Origin: Gallionella sp.
GTDB lineage: Bacteria; Pseudomonadota; Gammaproteobacteria; Burkholderiales; Gallionellaceae
Direction of reading: 5' to 3'
NCBI GenBank assembly: GCA_029850565.1
Contig: JARCRR010000159.1
Location: 1 to 14,067 of the forward strand
DNA length: 14,067 bases
Shown: one piece after another, positions 1 to 6,854 of the stretch
How positions within the stretch are numbered: the first letter of the stretch is position 1
How the letters are laid out: every line of letters begins with the position of its first letter
Notes under the pieces: model-generated
The model's database searches: none
Told to the model about the DNA's origin: nothing
Seen by the model: the letters and a program-made list of their open reading frames with translations, nothing else
Made by a program: the position numbers and the translations under genes

Positions 1-2
1 TG

Positions 3-509
3 AACTCCTCTGCAGTGGAGTTCACCGCCACCGATTCGCACGGCCTGCTCTATTCGTTCGAGGCCTTGTCCCCCGAAGAGATGCAAAGCGAGGGTCAACC
101 GGTCATTCAATTTGCCATGCCCAAATCGCTCCTGCTGCACAATCGTCGGGAACATATGCGCGTCACGACACCGAGCAACCTTGCGCTGCGTTGTATTGCC
201 GATGCGGAGGGCTTCATGCCCTTCGAGTCGCACATTACCGATGTGAGCCATGATGGACTGGGCGTCATCATCTACGGACAGGATATCAATCTGGAATCCG
301 GGGCGGTCTTGAAGGGGAGCCGCATCATCACGCCCAACGGTGATGCCGTCACCGCCGATCTGGAACTGCGACACATCGCCTCCGCTCGCCTGTCCGATGG
401 CACGACTGTCCACAGCGCGGGATTCCGTTTCATCCAGCCGCCGGGCGATATCACGAAACTCATCGGTTGCTTCATTCAGGATCTGGATAAACTCGCACAT
501 AAATCTTAA
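3..509 (+). CDS. YcgR-like PilZ-domain c-di-GMP effector (flagellar brake type), 5'-truncated by the window edge
   Basis: The reading frame is open from base 3 with no stop upstream, so the GTG at 15 is probably internal and the true start lies to the left. Seen, numbering from that GTG codon: an RxxxR motif (R45...R49, within RREHMRV) at the start of the PilZ domain and a D-x-S-x-x-G motif (D76, S78, G81), the two halves of the c-di-GMP binding site. The roughly 40 residues before RxxxR resemble the tail of the YcgR N-terminal domain. YcgR proteins are about 240 residues, so around a third is missing. Known of the family: cytoplasmic c-di-GMP sensors that slow flagellar rotation or act as general PilZ effectors. 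No flagellar gene is visible nearby, so the flagellar role is inferred. The gene ends in TAA 75 bp before the P-type ATPase. Confidence 0.8.
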   Translation, partial: NSSAVEFTATDSHGLLYSFEALSPEEMQSEGQPVIQFAMPKSLLLHNRREHMRVTTPSNLALRCIADAEGFMPFESHITDVSHDGLGVIIYGQDINLESGAVLKGSRIITPNGDAVTADLELRHIASARLSDGTTVHSAGFRFIQPPGDITKLIGCFIQDLDKLAHKS

Positions 510-584
510 TGTGCCGGCAGATGGCACCGTATATGTCGGCACTCTCTCCGGTTCGTTGTACCATTCCGCGGACTGGATAACGAT

Positions 585-3308
585 ATGAGTACACAACCGA
601 TATCACCCTCTGGAAGTGCCAGTCAGCCCTGGCACAACACACCGGCGGCAGAGGTCCTTGCCTCGCTGGGCTCTTCCCCCAATGGACTCAGCTCCGAAGA
701 GGCGCATTGCCGTTTGGAAAAAGACGGGCTGAACTGTCTCCCCCCGGCACATAAAGACAGCCTGTTGACCCGCTTCGGCCGCCAGTTCGACAACATTCTC
801 ATCTATGTCTTATTGGCTTCGGCGCTAGTCACTGCGTTGCTCGACCATTGGGTGGATTGCAGCGTGATCGTCGGCGTGGTCGTCATCAATGCCATCATCG
901 GCGTGATTCAGGAAGGCAAGGCAGAAAGTGCGCTGGATGCCATCCGCAACATGCTGTCACCCATCGCCACTGTGCTGCGCGACGGCCGTCGCGGTGAGAT
1001 ATCGGCAGAACATCTCGCGGTCGGTGACATCGTCCTGCTTTCTTCGGGCGACAAGGTTCCCGCCGACTTGAGACTCTTCGAAGTGCGCCAATTGCGTATC
1101 GATGAGGCTGCCTTGACGGGTGAATCCGCGCCCGCAGAAAAACGCACAGAGGAAGTCGGGATACACGCAATGATCGGTGACCGCTCCTGCATGGCGTACT
1201 CCGGCACATTGGTGGTGTATGGACAGGCACGCGGTGTCGTCATCGCCACCGGCGAGACGACGGAGATCGGTCGCATCAGCGGCATGATCGCCTCCGTGGG
1301 CACACTGGAGACACCATTGCTCAGACAAATGACAGGTTTCGGCAAGCAATTGACCATCGCCATTCTGTTGCTTGCCTTTTTGACTTTCGCCTACGGAGTC
1401 TGGGTACGCGATTACGAATGGTCGGAGATGTTCCTTGCCGCCGTCGGTCTGGCCGTGGCGGCGATACCGGAAGGGCTTCCCGCCATCATGACCATCGTCC
1501 TGGCTATCGGGGTCCAGCGCATGGCGCGGCGCAATGCCATCATCCGCCGACTTCCCGCAGTCGAGACACTGGGTTCGGTGACAGTCATCTGTTCCGATAA
1601 GACCGGCACGCTCACGCGCAACGAGATGACGGTGCAGCGCATCCTCACTGCCGGGAAAGCGTTCGAAGTAAGCGGCAGCGGTTATTCGCCCCATGGCGGT
1701 TTCTCCATCGCGGGGCGCGAGGTCTTCGCCGAAGAATTCCCGGAGCTGATCGAGTTGGGTCGGGCCGCCCTGCTGTGCAACGATGCAGAGCTGCATTCGC
1801 ATCCTTCACCCGATTCCGATTGGCATATCGAAGGGGACCCGACCGAGGGAGCATTGCTGACTTTGGCCGCCAAGACCGGACTTGATATCGCTTTCGAGCG
1901 GGAAGCACTGCACCGTACCGATCTCATCCCGTTCGAATCGCAGCATCGTTTCATGGCGACCTTGCATCACGATCTTGAAGGACGCGGATTCATCTTCCTC
2001 AAAGGCGCTCCCGAAAAGATACTCGACATGTGCCAGTTCGAGAGGGTCAGCGGGGATGATCGCGCGCTCCGCCATGATCATTGGAAACAAGTCATGCAGG
2101 ATGCCGCGCAAGACGGATTACGCTTACTCGCTGTTGCGATGCGTCCCACCCTAAGCACTCAACGCGAACTCAGTCTGGCCGATGTACAGAGCGGATATTC
2201 GCTATTGGGCGTCTTCTGCATCGGCGACCCGCCGCGTGACGAGGCGATGCTCGCGGTCGCCCGTTGCCGCAACGCGGGGATCAGCGTGAAGATGATCACG
2301 GGCGACCATCTCGATACCGCATGCGCCATCGGCTCCCGTTTCGGTTTGCAATCGGACAAGGCGCTCACTGGCGAGGAGATCGAACGCATGGATGCGGCGG
2401 AGCTGCGCAACGCCGTGAAGGAAGCCGACATCTTCGCCCGCGCCAGCCCCGAACATAAGCTCGCTCTGGTACAGGCATTGCAGGCCAACGGCGAAGTGGT
2501 GGCGATGACCGGGGATGGCGTCAACGACGCCCCTGCGTTGAAGCGTGCCGATGTGGGTGTCGCGATGGGCAAGAAAGGAACCGAAGCGGCTCGCGAAGCC
2601 GCCGAGATGGTGCTGGCCGATGACAACTTCGCTTCCATCGATGCGGCAGTCGAGGAGGGGCGCACCGTCTACGACAATCTGAAAAAATCCATCGTGTTCG
2701 TCCTGCCCGTCAACGGGGGCGAAGCCATGGTCATCGTCGCCGCCATCCTGCTCGGCCTGACGCTGCCGATCACACCCGTGCAGATATTGTGGGTGAACAT
2801 GGTCACTGCGATCACGCTGTCACTGGCTCTTGCATTCGAACCGCCCGAAGCGGGCGTGATGCATCGGGCACCCCGGGCGCCGGATGAGCCCTTGCTCAAC
2901 CGCTTTCTGCTATGGCGCATCCTGTTCGTTTCTGCATTGATGGTGATCGGTGCACTCGGCTTCTTCCTGTGGGAGCAATCGCTCGGGGCCAGTATCGAAT
3001 CCGCGCGGACTGCCGCCGTCAACGCCTTGGTGATGGGCGAGATCTTCTACCTCTTCAATTGCCGCCACCTGCTCACACCATCCTATGGTTTGGGTGATCT
3101 CTTTTCCTCGCGTCCTATCATCCTCTCCGTCCTGAGCGTGATCTCGCTGCAAGTGTTATTCACCTATTCGCCCCCCCTTCAAGAATTGTTCGATACCGTT
3201 CCATTGGAAGGCGCTGTCTGGTGGCGCATCCTGTTGTTTGGCGTCCTGCTGTTCATCGCCGTAGAGGTCGAAAAATGGGCTTTGAGCCGACGCAGCCGCA
3301 GAAAATGA
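585..3308 (+). CDS. P2-type cation-transporting ATPase (Ca2+-ATPase/CtpF-like)
   Basis: An inner-membrane ion pump of 907 residues, the usual full length. Domain order: cation-ATPase N-terminal domain (about 15-85), M1-M2, the A-domain with TGES at 178-181, M3-M4 with PEGLP at 295-299, the phosphorylation loop DKTGTLT with Asp338, the nucleotide-binding domain, TGDGVNDAP starting at Thr642, then M5-M10. PEGLP and the M5 Asn710-x-x-Glu713 place it with P2 Ca2+/Mn2+-type pumps rather than heavy-metal P1B pumps, and there is no N-terminal CXXC metal-binding domain. M6 reads NMVTA (738-742); the SERCA site aspartate is replaced by Ala742, which as I recall is also seen in CtpF-like bacterial pumps. 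The ion cannot be fixed from sequence; Ca2+, Mn2+ or Na+ are possible. The ATG start has only a weak upstream GGA at 575-577. Confidence 0.9.
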   Translation: MSTQPISPSGSASQPWHNTPAAEVLASLGSSPNGLSSEEAHCRLEKDGLNCLPPAHKDSLLTRFGRQFDNILIYVLLASALVTALLDHWVDCSVIVGVVVINAIIGVIQEGKAESALDAIRNMLSPIATVLRDGRRGEISAEHLAVGDIVLLSSGDKVPADLRLFEVRQLRIDEAALTGESAPAEKRTEEVGIHAMIGDRSCMAYSGTLVVYGQARGVVIATGETTEIGRISGMIASVGTLETPLLRQMTGFGKQLTIAILLLAFLTFAYGVWVRDYEWSEMFLAAVGLAVAAIPEGLPAIMTIVLAIGVQRMARRNAIIRRLPAVETLGSVTVICSDKTGTLTRNEMTVQRILTAGKAFEVSGSGYSPHGGFSIAGREVFAEEFPELIELGRAALLCNDAELHSHPSPDSDWHIEGDPTEGALLTLAAKTGLDIAFEREALHRTDLIPFESQHRFMATLHHDLEGRGFIFLKGAPEKILDMCQFERVSGDDRALRHDHWKQVMQDAAQDGLRLLAVAMRPTLSTQRELSLADVQSGYSLLGVFCIGDPPRDEAMLAVARCRNAGISVKMITGDHLDTACAIGSRFGLQSDKALTGEEIERMDAAELRNAVKEADIFARASPEHKLALVQALQANGEVVAMTGDGVNDAPALKRADVGVAMGKKGTEAAREAAEMVLADDNFASIDAAVEEGRTVYDNLKKSIVFVLPVNGGEAMVIVAAILLGLTLPITPVQILWVNMVTAITLSLALAFEPPEAGVMHRAPRAPDEPLLNRFLLWRILFVSALMVIGALGFFLWEQSLGASIESARTAAVNALVMGEIFYLFNCRHLLTPSYGLGDLFSSRPIILSVLSVISLQVLFTYSPPLQELFDTVPLEGAVWWRILLFGVLLFIAVEVEKWALSRRSRRK

Positions 3309-3335
3309 AGGCATCGCGGGAGGCTTTGTGCGTAC

Positions 3336-3344
3336 TGCTATAAT
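3336..3344 (+). promoter_or_regulatory. Extended -10 promoter for the PfkB kinase gene
   Basis: The sequence TGCTATAAT contains a perfect TATAAT (3339-3344) preceded by TG one base upstream, which is the sigma-70 extended -10 signature. No good -35 hexamer sits 17 bp upstream (GCGGGA), as is common for extended -10 promoters. The predicted transcript would start near 3351 and give a leader of about 26 nt before the ATG at 3377. This makes the kinase independently transcribed from the P-type ATPase. Confidence 0.6.
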
Positions 3345-3376
3345 CCGCCCACTTATTCACTTCTCTACGCGATCTC

Positions 3377-4315
3377 ATGAAGACTCTCATTTGCGGCTCG
3401 ATGGCATACGACACCATCATGGTGTTCAAAGACCAATTCAAGAAACACATCCTTCCCGAACAGATCCACATCCTCAATGTCGCCTTCCTGGTGCCTGAGA
3501 TGCGCCGCGAATACGGCGGCTGCGCGGGCAATATCGCCTACAACCTGCAGATGCTGGGTGGCCATCCGCTCATCATGGCGACCGTGGGCGACGACTTCGG
3601 GCCTTACGCCACTCGCCTGTCCAACCTCGGCCTGACACAGACTCACATCAAGCCGGTGGAAGGCAATTTCACCGGACAAGCCTTCATCACCACCGACCTC
3701 GACGACAACCAGATCACCGCATTCCACCCGGGTGCCATGGGTATGTCGCATCTGAACCACGTGAAGGATGCCAGCGAAGCTACGCTGGGCATCGTCTCTC
3801 CGGACGGTCGCGACGGCATGATCAACCATGCGCGCGAATTCGTCGAAGCGGGCATCCCCTTCGTATTCGATCCGGGCCAGGGCATGCCGATGTTCTCCGG
3901 CAATGAACTGCTGGACTTCATCGAGCAGGCCAACTACGTCACGGTGAATGATTACGAGGCGAAGATGTTGCAGGACAAGACGGGCAAATCATTGACCGAC
4001 ATCGCGCAACGTGTCACCGCCCTCATCGTCACACTCGGAGCAGACGGCTCGCTCATCTATGTCGATGGCAGACAGATCGCCATTCCCACGCCGAAACCCA
4101 AAGCCATCGTCGACCCTACCGGATGCGGCGACGCCTACCGCGCAGGCTTGCTGCACGGCATCCAGCAAGGATGGGACTGGGAGACCACGGGGCGCCTCGC
4201 TTCACTCATGGGATCGCTCAAGATATCCAGCCGTGGCGGCCAGAACCACAAGTACAACCGCATCGAATTGGCGGATTTGTACAAACAGCATTTCGGTTCG
4301 CGCATCACCCTGTAA
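3377..4315 (+). CDS. PfkB/ribokinase-family kinase (adenosine-kinase-like sugar or nucleoside kinase)
   Basis: A 312-residue cytoplasmic kinase of normal family length. Seen: N-terminal GS...D substrate-binding start (G7, S8, D12), the GGCAGN glycine motif at 47-52 (PfkB signature 1 region), and the C-terminal PfkB signature 2, DPTGCGDAYRAG from Asp246, with the anion hole Gly249-Cys250-Gly251 and catalytic base Asp252. Known: this family transfers the ATP gamma-phosphate to a hydroxymethyl group of sugars or nucleosides. DPTGxGDAYR with a following Gly is closest, from memory, to archaeal/bacterial adenosine or broad nucleoside kinases rather than fructokinase. Cys replaces the usual Ala in the anion hole. 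The start is the first ATG; there is no strong Shine-Dalgarno. The next gene is another small-molecule kinase, 168 bp downstream. Confidence 0.85.
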   Translation: MKTLICGSMAYDTIMVFKDQFKKHILPEQIHILNVAFLVPEMRREYGGCAGNIAYNLQMLGGHPLIMATVGDDFGPYATRLSNLGLTQTHIKPVEGNFTGQAFITTDLDDNQITAFHPGAMGMSHLNHVKDASEATLGIVSPDGRDGMINHAREFVEAGIPFVFDPGQGMPMFSGNELLDFIEQANYVTVNDYEAKMLQDKTGKSLTDIAQRVTALIVTLGADGSLIYVDGRQIAIPTPKPKAIVDPTGCGDAYRAGLLHGIQQGWDWETTGRLASLMGSLKISSRGGQNHKYNRIELADLYKQHFGSRITL

Positions 4316-4336
4316 CGAACGCCGGTCACCCCGATA

Positions 4337-4364
4337 GCGACTTGCCCGATGCGGGCTTGGTCGC
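4337..4364 (+). repeat. Intergenic two-tier hairpin downstream of the PfkB kinase
   Basis: GCGAC (4337-4341) pairs with GTCGC (4360-4364) and the inner GCCCG pairs with CGGGC around an ATG loop, with a small TT/TTG internal loop between the tiers. It lies 21 bp after the kinase stop. It has the strength of a terminator stem but no T-tract follows (next bases ATGGCC), so it is better called a structured repeat or processing element than an intrinsic terminator. Confidence 0.5.
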
Positions 4365-4390
4365 ATGGCCGGTCGTTTCATCAGTGGCCG

Positions 4391-4459
4391 CAGGCGTATC
4401 GAAGGGTAAGCGGTGCGCCACGCAGACAGAACAGGATTCGACAGGCTCAGCCCGAACGG
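4391..4459 (+). repeat. Short palindromic intergenic repeat pair (TTCGACAGGCTCAG type)
   Basis: The 23-bp unit at 4437-4459 begins TTCGACAGGCTCAG and ends CCCGAACGG. Read on the other strand it folds as TTCG-GGC-TGA-GCC-(TGT)-CGAA, a stem of seven pairs with a 3-nt bulge. A second, degenerate relative sits at 4391-4407 and reads on the minus strand as CCCTTCGATACGCCTGC. From memory both belong to a widespread class of CTTCGATACGCC.../CTTCGACAGGCTCAG... short intergenic repeats found in many environmental proteobacteria. They fill most of the 168-bp gap between the two kinase genes. Confidence 0.55.
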
Positions 4460-4483
4460 CTTTTCAGGATGGTTGAAACACAG

Positions 4484-5371
4484 ATGCGTTCCGAACTGCA
4501 AACCATCATCGCATCTGCCATCCGCGATGCGACACTCCGCCCGTTCGACATCGTTCGCATCACCCCCATCAACGGCGGCAGCATCAATCAAGCGTACCGG
4601 CTCGATGGTCGCGATGGCACATCCTGTTTCGTCAAACTGAATGATGAGCAGCATCTTGCAATATTCGTTGCCGAGGCGGCAGGACTCGCCGCCATTGCCG
4701 CGACCGATACCCTTCGTGTACCACAAGCCATCACCCACGGCATTGCCCATCGTCAAAGCTACTTGGTGCTGGAACATCTGGCACTCACCTCGCGCGGAGA
4801 TACGCGATCGCTTGGCACCCGACTCGCCGCCTTACATCGCAATTCCGCACCCCAATTCGGTCTCGCCCAGGACAATTTCATCGGCACCACAGCTCAACCG
4901 AACGCTTGGGCGGACGATTGGATCACCTTCTGGCGTGAGCAACGCTTGGGCTTCCAACTTGGACTTGCGGCAAAAAACGGTTACGGCGGAGAGCTGCAAC
5001 AGTTAGGCGCACGATTGTTGGATGCGCTACCCGCCTTCTTCGATAACCACACTCCGCAACCCTCACTCCTGCATGGCGACCTGTGGAGCGGCAACCACGC
5101 CTACCTTGCCGATGGCACGCCCACGATCTTCGACCCTGCGAGTTACTACGGCGACCGCGAATGCGACATCGCCATGACCGAACTCTTCGGCGGCTTTCCC
5201 GCAACGTTCTACGATGCCTATCGCACCGCATGGCCTTTGGAGAAAGGTTTTGAGAATCGCCGTGACATATACAATCTCTATCACATCCTCAATCACGCGA
5301 ATCTGTTTGGGGGCGGATATGTACGTCAGGCTGAGAGAATGATGAAGCGTTTGTCGGGAGTGATACGATAA
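4484..5371 (+). CDS. Fructosamine/ketosamine-3-kinase family protein
   Basis: A 295-residue cytoplasmic protein with the aminoglycoside-phosphotransferase-like fold, matching the family length of about 290. Seen: a G-rich N-lobe (INGGSINQAYRL), Lys in the FVKLN strand, the catalytic loop HGDLWSGN with His197 and Asp199, and the metal-binding FDPASYYGDRE with Asp217. Known: family members phosphorylate the C3 hydroxyl of fructosamines or ribulosamines on glycated amines, so that the sugar leaves spontaneously (deglycation repair). Start: ATG 4484 gives the family-like MRSELQ N-terminus; ATG 4469 (MVETQ) is possible. Upstream in-frame sequence runs into the intergenic repeats and is unlikely to be coding. 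No good Shine-Dalgarno is visible for either start. Substrate specificity is inferred only. Confidence 0.85.
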   Translation: MRSELQTIIASAIRDATLRPFDIVRITPINGGSINQAYRLDGRDGTSCFVKLNDEQHLAIFVAEAAGLAAIAATDTLRVPQAITHGIAHRQSYLVLEHLALTSRGDTRSLGTRLAALHRNSAPQFGLAQDNFIGTTAQPNAWADDWITFWREQRLGFQLGLAAKNGYGGELQQLGARLLDALPAFFDNHTPQPSLLHGDLWSGNHAYLADGTPTIFDPASYYGDRECDIAMTELFGGFPATFYDAYRTAWPLEKGFENRRDIYNLYHILNHANLFGGGYVRQAERMMKRLSGVIR

Positions 5372-5457
5372 ACGGCGGGAATCGGCCAGCAAGAACCCTT
5401 CATAGATTTTCTCCATAGCGGGCACTCAAGTCTTGGACGTTGAACAGGAGTTGTGGA

Positions 5458-5670
5458 ATGCAAAAAACATATTGTGATGCTGACCCCTTTAATTTCTACC
5501 GTGCACTGGTGGACCTTAAAGCACAAGAGCTCATCGTTGACGGCATCAAACATACCTTGAGTCCCGGCATGCAGGTCACGGCAGAGATACACCTTGGTAC
5601 ACGCACCATCTTTGAATACTTGCTGTCGCCTGTGATGAAGGCGTTTCAGGAAGCGGGGAGGGAGAGATGA
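5458..5670 (+). pseudogene. C-terminal relic of an HlyD-family type I secretion membrane-fusion protein
   Basis: Seventy residues that match only the extreme C-terminus of HlyD-type periplasmic adaptors. The core VDGIKHTLSPGMQVTAEI, then a TRTIFEYLLSP stretch and a final GRER, correspond to the beta-barrel end and the conserved C-terminal tail (compare YLLSP...SLRER of HlyD). The coiled-coil, lipoyl and membrane-anchor parts (more than 300 residues) are missing, and no ABC transporter or TolC gene is nearby. The relic still has an ATG with a good CAGGAG at 5445-5450, and its TGA overlaps a possible ATG at 5667, so a short peptide could still be translated. Without its anchor and hairpin it cannot work as an adaptor. 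The 86 bp before it show no recognisable HlyD sequence. Confidence 0.75.
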
Positions 5671-5705
5671 GATTGAATGGATATGACAACTTGGAAGGAT
5701 TCGGC

Positions 5706-6461
5706 ATGAACAAGCAAAACGGAATGATGAAGCGAATCGCAAAACTTTCTTTGGTCTTGCTGCTGGGGGCAAGCATGAGTGCTTGTGCTGGATTGTTCGG
5801 ATTTGGCGGTACGAACTGGAAAGAGGAAGTGCTGTTGTATGACGGCAGCAAGATTGTGGTGAAGCGTTCAGTCGAGCGCGGTGGGCGGCATGAGCTAGGG
5901 CAGAAGCCACCCTATAAAGAGCAGAGTTTGAGTTTCACCATGCCCAGCACAAATCAAACTATCACATGGGAAGACCATTACAGCGAAGACATTGGCAGTG
6001 CGAGCTTTCTGCCAATGACGCTGGATATACATCAGGGCACAGCCTATCTGGTGGCCGATACGATGGGTTGCTTGTCTTACAACAAATGGGGCAGGCCGAA
6101 CCCGCCTTATGTCATCTTCAAGCACGATGGCAAAGAGTGGAAACGCGTTGCACTGCAAGATCTACCTGCTGAAATCAAATTGCCGAATTTAATTATGTCC
6201 ATGCCGGACGTTGTGGTGGAAAGAATGGGCAAGAGCTTTGTAACCGCAGAAGAGATTCAGCGAATCATCAGCAACTACCCTCAACCCGAATACCGCAGCA
6301 TTTTGCGGGAGCCGTTGGCGGAAAGCGAGCTTTGCCCAGACTGGAGTTCGGGACGCTATCGAAGTTCTAAGCCGCCGCTGCCTATGAAGCCGATTAAACC
6401 AAAGGTACAAACCAAAGGTACCGGAGTCGAATTCTTTTTAATGAATAGAGATAAGAGGTAA
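5706..6461 (+). CDS. Orphan lipoprotein of unknown function with a remodelled C-terminus
   Basis: A 251-residue predicted lipoprotein. Start chosen at ATG 5706 because GGAAGGA (5693-5699) sits 6 nt upstream and it gives an ideal lipoprotein signal: MNKQNGMMKR charged region, LSLVLLLGASM core, SAC lipobox with Cys27. The ATG at 5667 would add 13 residues and hide this signal. The mature part has a KEEVLLYDGSKIVVKRS opening, a KPPYKEQ segment, and a central LSYNKWGRPNPPYVIFKHDGKEW segment (described, not assigned). I recall similar uncharacterised proteins in betaproteobacteria, but no function. The last 16 or so residues (TKGTGVEFF to the end) are encoded by a 13-bp tandem duplication and mobile-element-like sequence, so the native C-terminus is probably lost. 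Codon use looks more A+T-rich than in the flanking genes. Confidence 0.7.
   Translation: MNKQNGMMKRIAKLSLVLLLGASMSACAGLFGFGGTNWKEEVLLYDGSKIVVKRSVERGGRHELGQKPPYKEQSLSFTMPSTNQTITWEDHYSEDIGSASFLPMTLDIHQGTAYLVADTMGCLSYNKWGRPNPPYVIFKHDGKEWKRVALQDLPAEIKLPNLIMSMPDVVVERMGKSFVTAEEIQRIISNYPQPEYRSILREPLAESELCPDWSSGRYRSSKPPLPMKPIKPKVQTKGTGVEFFLMNRDKR
6396..6421 (+). repeat. Perfect 13-bp tandem duplication in the lipoprotein gene
   Basis: AAACCAAAGGTAC occurs twice with no gap (6396-6408 and 6409-6421). Because 13 is not a multiple of three, it shifts the reading frame. With a single copy the protein would end about PKVPESNSF and stop in the TAA near 6438; with two copies it reads on to 6461. It may be a slippage event or a scar of element insertion. 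Confidence 0.85.
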
Positions 6462-6533
6462 ACATGCCGCGTCGTCCGCGCATCAACCTGGCAGGTCATC
6501 CGCAGCATGGGTAAAAAGTACCGGAGTCGAATT
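6418..6533 (+). repeat. 16-bp direct repeats spaced exactly 100 bp, bracketing the RAYT stub
   Basis: GTACCGGAGTCGAATT is present at 6418-6433 and again at 6518-6533, both preceded by an A-rich run. The motif resembles, from memory, the GGTC(A/G)GAGTCGAATT sequences often found beside RAYT transposase genes. The two copies enclose the truncated transposase start, consistent with an internally deleted element or recombination between terminal repeats. Confidence 0.8.
6464..6514 (+). pseudogene. N-terminal stub of a REP-associated tyrosine transposase (RAYT, Y1_Tnp family)
   Basis: The 16-codon frame MPRRPRINLAGHPQHG ends in TAA. Known: RAYT proteins commonly start MPR+PR(I/L)NL.G.PQHV.QRGNNR, so this is the exact start of such a gene cut just before the conserved QRGNNR; the HUH motif and catalytic Tyr are absent. 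The upstream AGAGGT at 6454-6459 is probably the old ribosome site. The stub lies between two convergent genes (lipoprotein and glutaredoxin), a typical place for REP/RAYT sequences. Only the first 15 residues are recognisable, so the call rests on a short but distinctive string. Confidence 0.65.
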
Positions 6534-6599
6534 TGATATGAATGTCCGTTTTCTGGAAATGAAAGTGTCCCAAACGGGTTACAACCTGACCCGGCATCA

Positions 6600-6833
6600 T
6601 TACAAAATAAACCCTCTCATCGCCGCCTCATCGAACGGCCATCCCAGCTCCGCACAAGTATCCTCACGCTTCACCACGGGTATCCGCGTTCCATATCTTT
6701 CCAGCAAGTCATCGTCTTCCGTGATGTCGATGTGTTCGGCTTCCACGCCGACGGTTTGAAGCACGGCCTCTGCTTGTTCGCACAGGTGGCAGAAGGTGGT
6801 GCCGTATAAGACGAGTTTCATGGTTGTAGCCAT
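6600..6833 (-). CDS. Glutaredoxin-like DUF836 family thiol protein
   Basis: A small 77-residue thioredoxin-fold protein, full length for the DUF836/glutaredoxin-like group. Seen: the first beta strand KLVLYGTTFC, the redox motif Cys15-His16-Leu17-Cys18, and the cis-proline segment TRIPVV before the last strand. Known: such proteins are assumed to reduce disulfides or handle glutathione adducts in the cytoplasm, though most are uncharacterised. It is the last gene of the minus-strand operon, 21 bp after the FrnE stop. Two starts are possible: ATG 6833 or ATG 6821 (MKLVLYG, which fits family N-termini slightly better); neither has a clear Shine-Dalgarno, so coupling to the upstream gene is plausible. 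Confidence 0.85.
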   Translation of the reverse strand: MATTMKLVLYGTTFCHLCEQAEAVLQTVGVEAEHIDITEDDDLLERYGTRIPVVKREDTCAELGWPFDEAAMRGFIL

Positions 6834-6854
6834 AGCGGTTAGTTCATGCGCTCT

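Noticed and set aside
511..527. GTGCC...GGCAC hairpin upstream of the P-type ATPase as a terminator or riboswitch
   Set aside because: Only five pairs, no T-tract, and no recognisable riboswitch core; a second GGCAC nearby makes the pairing ambiguous.
556..584. TTGTAC/AACGAT promoter before the P-type ATPase
   Set aside because: The -10 would touch the start codon, leaving no leader, and the -10 match is poor.
957..1802. 281-codon minus-strand open frame inside the P-type ATPase
   Set aside because: It covers the TGES to phosphorylation-site region of a clearly real gene and shows no domain of its own.
6575..6593. CGGGT...ACCCG hairpin between the convergent genes as a bidirectional terminator
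   Set aside because: Five-pair stem with a nine-base loop and competing pairings; no T-tract on either side.
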